NCBI RefSeq assembly: GCF_001553625.1
Contig: NZ_CP014230.1
Coordinates: forward strand, 744,001 to 808,000
Length of the DNA stretch: 64,000 nt
Source of the DNA: Desulfomicrobium orale DSM 12838
Lineage (GTDB): Bacteria; Desulfobacterota; Desulfovibrionia; Desulfovibrionales; Desulfomicrobiaceae
Reading direction: 5' to 3'
Below are positions 60,124 through 64,000 of the stretch, in pieces (position 1 is the stretch's first letter; every line of letters starts with the position of its first letter). Made by a program: the position numbers and the translations under genes. The notes beneath the pieces are model-generated. The model was not told where the DNA came from. It worked only from the letters and a program-made list of their open reading frames with translations, and searched no databases.

Positions 60124-61857
60124 CTATTCTTCCTCGCCCTCGGCGTTTTCTTCCATCTGCTGGCGGAACATGTCGCCCAGATTGGTGCCGACCACTCCGC
60201 CCTGGCCGGTCCGGAATTCGGAGGCTCCGCGCTTGCGTTCGGGTTCCTGGGACTTGAGGGACAGACCCAGTCTGCGCTCGTCCGCGCTGACATGAATGAC
60301 CTTGGCCTCGATGGTGTCGCCCTCGTTGAAAGCTTCCTTGGGGGTCTTGATCTTCTTCTTACTCATTTCGCTGACGTGGATGAGCCCCTCGATACCTTCC
60401 TCCACTTCCACGAACAGGCCGAAGTCCGTGATGTTGGTGATGGTTCCCGTCAGCTGCGTGCCCACGGGATAGCGGCCCGGCACATCCAGCCACGGGTCGT
60501 CGGAGAGCTGCTTGATGCCCAGTGTGAATTTCTCGTTGTCCTTGTCCACGGTCAGCACCTTGGCCCGGACCACATCACCAACCTTGTAGAGTTCGTTGGG
60601 ATGACGGATTTTTTTGGTCCAGGACAGGTCGGAAACATGGATCAGGCCGTCGATGCCGTCCTCGATGCCGATGAACAGGCCGAATTCGGTGATGTTCTTC
60701 ACGCCCGCTTCCAGGATGGTTCCCTCGGGGTATTTCTCGGCCACCAGATCCCACGGGTTGGGGGCGACCTGCTTCATGCCCAGAGAGATGCGCTTGCGGT
60801 CCACATCCACGCCCAGAATGACCACGTCCACTTCGTCTCCGGCACGGACCATCTGGGACGGATGGCGGAGCTTGCGGGTCCAGGACATTTCGGAAATATG
60901 CACCAGTCCTTCCACGCCGGGCTCCAGCTCGACGAAGGCGCCGTAGTCGACCAGATTGGTGACCTTGCCGGTCAGTTTGAGGCCTTCGGGGTATTTTTCG
61001 GAAATATTGGTCCACGGATCGGGCACCAGCTGCTTCAGACCGAGGGAAACTTTCTTTTCCTCCTTGTCGAAGGAAAGCACCTTGAGCTGCAGTTCATCGC
61101 CCAGATGCACCATTTCCCTGGGATGCCTGATGCGCTTCCAGGACATGTCGGTGATGTGCAGAAGGCCGTCCAGACCGCCCAGGTCGATGAACACACCGTA
61201 TTCGGTGATGTTCTTGACCACGCCGGGCACGGTCTGGCCCTCTTCGAGGGTGGTCAGCAGCTCGCCGCGCTTGCGGTCGCGGTCTTCCTCGAGCAGCACG
61301 CGGCGGGACACGATGACGTTGCTGCGGCGGCGGTTGATTTTCAGCACGCGGAATTCGAAATCCTGGTTGACCAGAGCGTCCATGTCCGGAACCGGGCGCA
61401 GATCCACGTGGGAGCCGGGCAGGAAGGCCTCGATGCCCTTGATCTCCACCACATATCCGCCCTTGATGCGGCGCACGATGCGGCCCGTGACCACATCGCC
61501 GGACTCCAGCAGCTTTTCCAGTTCGTCCAGCACCTGCATGCGCTTGGCCTTGTCCCGGGACAGGACAATGGAGCCTTCGCGTTCGTTCTTGCGCACGACG
61601 TATACATCAACGGTGTCGCCGACCTTGACCGCCACCTGGCCGTTTTCCATGAATTCATCCAGCGGAATCTGGCCTTCGGACTTGAAATTGACGTCCACGA
61701 GGATGTAGGTTTCGTCAATTTTGACGACTTCACCCGAAACGATAACTCCTTCTTCGATGTCGCCGAAATCGGAATCAAGATAGTTTTCGAGCTGGGACGC
61801 GAAGTCCATGTCCATCAATTCGTCCATGGATTCCGGCGTGGTTTGAGTGGTGTTCAT
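60124..61857 (-). CDS. rpsA: 30S ribosomal protein S1
   Basis: A 577-residue protein with six S1 OB-fold repeats. The last four are typical RNA-binding repeats (GLKLTGKVTNLVDYGAFVEL, GTILEAGVKNITEFGLFIGI, VGTQLTGTITNITDFGLFVE, LIHVSEMS-KKK). S1 brings structured mRNA to the ribosome. The C-terminus GEEE and the acidic N-terminus fit. A likely minus-strand promoter (TTGTCA, 17 bases, TAGGAG) lies at 61891-61919. Divergent from alr. Confidence 0.97.
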   Translation of the reverse strand: MNTTQTTPESMDELMDMDFASQLENYLDSDFGDIEEGVIVSGEVVKIDETYILVDVNFKSEGQIPLDEFMENGQVAVKVGDTVDVYVVRKNEREGSIVLSRDKAKRMQVLDELEKLLESGDVVTGRIVRRIKGGYVVEIKGIEAFLPGSHVDLRPVPDMDALVNQDFEFRVLKINRRRSNVIVSRRVLLEEDRDRKRGELLTTLEEGQTVPGVVKNITEYGVFIDLGGLDGLLHITDMSWKRIRHPREMVHLGDELQLKVLSFDKEEKKVSLGLKQLVPDPWTNISEKYPEGLKLTGKVTNLVDYGAFVELEPGVEGLVHISEMSWTRKLRHPSQMVRAGDEVDVVILGVDVDRKRISLGMKQVAPNPWDLVAEKYPEGTILEAGVKNITEFGLFIGIEDGIDGLIHVSDLSWTKKIRHPNELYKVGDVVRAKVLTVDKDNEKFTLGIKQLSDDPWLDVPGRYPVGTQLTGTITNITDFGLFVEVEEGIEGLIHVSEMSKKKIKTPKEAFNEGDTIEAKVIHVSADERRLGLSLKSQEPERKRGASEFRTGQGGVVGTNLGDMFRQQMEENAEGEEE

Positions 61858-61890
61858 GCGTTTACCCCCTACAAGAAATAAATTTGGGCA

Positions 61891-61919
61891 CTCCTAGCAG
61901 AGTGGTTTTGCCCTGACAA
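61891..61919 (-). promoter_or_regulatory. Candidate promoter of rpsA
   Basis: TTGTCA (61914-61919) and TAGGAG (61891-61896) on the minus strand are 17 bases apart, about 35 bases upstream of the rpsA start. The -10 box is weak. Confidence 0.4.
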
Positions 61920-62134
61920 CCAGAATAATCCGCGCCGGAAAGGACGGGGCGGGCGTCTTTGTGTTCTGTTCTCCCGATTCCGGGGCCGCCTTGTCCGGTC
62001 GTGCCGGGCGGGGAGACAGTCTTTTGTTTTTGACCTTGCCGGTCCGCTTTCGGTAATCCACCGGCAGCCCGGCTCCGAGCGGACTCCTGTGAGGATGTCC
62101 GGCGGCCGGAATATTCATTCTGGAGCATTTGCTT

Positions 62135-63268
62135 ATGGACATGAACGCGAACATCTGGACCCATGTGCGGGCCCGCATCGACCTGCGCGCGCTGGCGGAT
62201 AATTTCCGGCTGATCAGGAATGTGGCATCCAATCCGGTGCCGGTGATCAAATCGGATGCCTATGGGCACGGCATGCCCGAGGTCGCCCAGGCGCTTTTTG
62301 CCGCGGGAGCCCGGACCATGGCCGTCGGCACGGTGGGGGAAGGCGTGTTCCTGAAGGAACACCTTCCCGAGGCGGATGCCCTGTCTCTTCTGGGCCCCCT
62401 TGACGAGGCGGACTATCGCGTGGCCTGTGAGCGGGATCTGCTCGTCGTGGCCGGGAATGAAGAACAGCTGCTGCGTCTGGAGGAAACCGCGAAACGGCGT
62501 GGTACGGCGGCGAGAGTGGCGCTCAAGTTCGAGACAGGCATGGGGCGGCTGGGCTTTGCCCCTGAAGAAGCGGAACAGCTGGCCGAAACTCTGCGCGGCC
62601 TTCGCCATATCCGCGTGGGACTTATCTGTTCGCATCTGTCTTCGGCCGAACTTCCCGGTCAGATCGAATACACCAGAGAACAGGGCCGCCGGTTCGACCG
62701 GATCATGCGCATTCTCTCCGGGCGGGGCATTGTCGCGCCGGGCAGTCTGGCCAACTCCGGGGCCGTTCTGGCGCACCCGGAGCTGCATTATGCCTGGCAG
62801 CGGCCGGGCATTTCCCTGTACGGGGGCAACCCCTTTCACGGTACGGACTGGGAGGAGAAGGGCCGGGGATTCCGGCAGGTCATGGAGGTTTCCACGCGGC
62901 TTCTGGAAGTCCGGACGCTGCGGGCCGGGCAGGCTGTAAGTTACGGGGCCACCTATGTCGCTTCCGGGGATATGCGGGTGGGGATAGTGGGTACCGGCTA
63001 TGCGGACAACTATCCCCGCGGTCTTTCCGGGAAAGGCTGGATGCTTCTGCACGGCCGCAGGGTTCCCGTTCTGGGCCGGGTGTGCATGCAGATGACGGCG
63101 GTGGATCTGAGCCATGTCCCCGAGGCCCGGGTCGGGGACCGGGTTTTCCTTCTGGGCGGCGGCGGACCGGAACATATTTCCGCCGATGAGATGGCCGACT
63201 GGTGGGGAAGCGTTTCCTACGAGGTTTTCTGTCTGCTCGGAAAAAATCCGCGGGAATATGTCCGCTGA
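62135..63268 (+). CDS. alr: Alanine racemase
   Basis: A 377-residue fold-type III PLP enzyme. The PLP lysine is in VPVIKSDAYGHGMPE, the catalytic Tyr in SYGATYVA, and the C-terminal domain has GRVCMQMTAVDLSHVPEARV. It makes D-alanine for peptidoglycan. GGAG lies 9 bases before the ATG at 62135; an upstream TTG at 62129 is less likely. The gap 61858-62134 contains the divergent rpsA promoter. Confidence 0.96.
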   Translation: MDMNANIWTHVRARIDLRALADNFRLIRNVASNPVPVIKSDAYGHGMPEVAQALFAAGARTMAVGTVGEGVFLKEHLPEADALSLLGPLDEADYRVACERDLLVVAGNEEQLLRLEETAKRRGTAARVALKFETGMGRLGFAPEEAEQLAETLRGLRHIRVGLICSHLSSAELPGQIEYTREQGRRFDRIMRILSGRGIVAPGSLANSGAVLAHPELHYAWQRPGISLYGGNPFHGTDWEEKGRGFRQVMEVSTRLLEVRTLRAGQAVSYGATYVASGDMRVGIVGTGYADNYPRGLSGKGWMLLHGRRVPVLGRVCMQMTAVDLSHVPEARVGDRVFLLGGGGPEHISADEMADWWGSVSYEVFCLLGKNPREYVR

Positions 63269-63336
63269 GTTCCGGCGCGTGGATGGCTCTTTGAAATACC
63301 CGGCATGGCGGCCGAGTGCGGGGATTATCGTGTCGC

Positions 63337-64000
63337 ATGAGTGACGGCTCACGGCATGATTTTTCCTGCGGAACCGGGGCCGGGAATTCGGAAGAGCTGG
63401 ACTGCCGGGGATTTTGCCGTGACTGCGGCCGGGAACATCTTCTCCCCGCCGCTCCGGCTCTTCCCGCCGCCGGGCTGCTCATGAGAGAACTCGTCCGGCA
63501 TAGGAATGTCGGCCTGGGGCAAGGCCGGGAGCCGCGTCTCGATCTCGGCTGTCTGGACGGTCCGGCCGGGGGGCAGATGTTCGGCGTGCTGGTTTACCGG
63601 GATCGGTGCGGAAACCGGGGCGTGCTGAAGGCTTTTTCCGGCCAGTATAACGGCATTTGGAATGTGCCGGGCTGGGTGCCGCCCATCGTCGATCCGGAAG
63701 AATTCGCCTCTGTGGTCCGCGATGACGAGGCCCGCATCAAGGAGCTGACGCGCGGCATGAAAAGCCTGTCTGCCGGAGATCCCGCCAGGGCGGAGCTTTC
63801 GGCCCGGCGGAAGAGCCTTTCCCGTGGACTCATGGCACGTATTTTCACCCTGTACCGGCCCGCCAATTTCCGGGGGCAACGCCGGGCGCTGGAAGAAATT
63901 TTCATCGGCCGGGGCATGCCCACCGGCACGGGGGAGTGCTGCGCCCCCAAACTGCTGCATCACGCGGCCTGTCTGGGCCTGTGTCCTCTGGGGCTGGCGG
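63337..64000 (+). CDS. RluA-family pseudouridine-synthase-like protein, N-terminal part
   Basis: 221 codons from ATG 63337 to the window edge. CGREHLLPAAPAL is followed by MFGVLVYRDRCGNRGVLKAF, SGQYNGIWNVPGWVPPIVDP, and GRGMPTGTGECCAPKLLHHA. These are the conserved N-terminal segments of a long RluA-like family (about 500-550 residues) whose C-terminal part is the pseudouridine synthase. The catalytic Asp would be beyond the window. It follows alr by 68 bases on the same strand. Confidence 0.65.
   Translation, partial: MSDGSRHDFSCGTGAGNSEELDCRGFCRDCGREHLLPAAPALPAAGLLMRELVRHRNVGLGQGREPRLDLGCLDGPAGGQMFGVLVYRDRCGNRGVLKAFSGQYNGIWNVPGWVPPIVDPEEFASVVRDDEARIKELTRGMKSLSAGDPARAELSARRKSLSRGLMARIFTLYRPANFRGQRRALEEIFIGRGMPTGTGECCAPKLLHHAACLGLCPLGLA

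Noticed and set aside
60046-61881. 611-codon plus-strand frame opposite rpsA
   Set aside because: A mirror of the repeated S1 domains; it shows periodic low-quality repeats and no family match.

Overview
The window looks like a chromosomal segment of a sulfate-reducing Desulfobacterota bacterium, most likely Desulfovibrio-like. The evidence is the tail of a periplasmic [FeFe] hydrogenase small subunit, a fused indolepyruvate:ferredoxin oxidoreductase, NfnAB electron-bifurcation subunits, a futalosine-pathway menaquinone gene (mqnE) and type III pantothenate kinase. The core DNA is GC-rich and densely coded. No organism name is given by the sequence, so this is inference from gene content.

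Region 1 (1-9.7 kb) holds hydB (partial), iorAB, then the conserved leftward ribosome/membrane-insertion cluster rpmH-rnpA-yidD-yidC-jag-mnmE, followed by a PAP2 phosphatase and two lipid A/undecaprenyl-sugar type genes. Region 2 (9.7-19.8 kb) is an accessory zone starting at tRNA-fMet. It has a repeat-rich scar, a gutted prophage (dam, a truncated tail protein, a truncated S24 repressor), two inverted near-identical IS4-family elements, an IS5-family element, tRNA-Ser(GGA) with the SRP RNA, a decayed tandem array of secreted-toxin-like and membrane-protein genes, and a qorB-like reductase. Region 3 (19.8-46 kb) is core: an M16 protease, uracil-DNA glycosylase, nitroreductase, metG, ricT, nfnAB, hldE1/hldE2 (split), parAB with three parS-like sites, a UDP-glucuronate epimerase, coaBC, a GspE/PilB ATPase, pgi, a macrodomain gene and an NtrC-type two-component pair.

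Region 4 (46.0-49.2 kb) is a small island next to tRNA-Phe: an integrase stump, then a LysR regulator divergent from an SMP-30-like beta-propeller protein and an aldo/keto reductase. Region 5 (49.3-64 kb) is core again: a U32 protease-family protein, an orphan P-type ATPase N-domain, an FMN hydroxyacid oxidase, folD, eno, coaX, a PAS protein, cardiolipin synthase, mqnE, rpsA, alr and the start of an RluA-like protein.

Functionally the core genes cover ribosome and membrane biogenesis, lipopolysaccharide heptose supply, cofactor synthesis (CoA, folate, menaquinone) and redox balancing. The parABS sites together with the rpmH-mnmE cluster suggest an origin-proximal position, although dnaA is not in the window. 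The most unusual items are the decayed toxin-like/partner array, the likely ATT start of rnpA, the terminator abutting the mnmE start, the antisense zinc-ribbon gene between parA and parB, and the IS4 pair that encloses tRNA-Ser and the SRP RNA gene.
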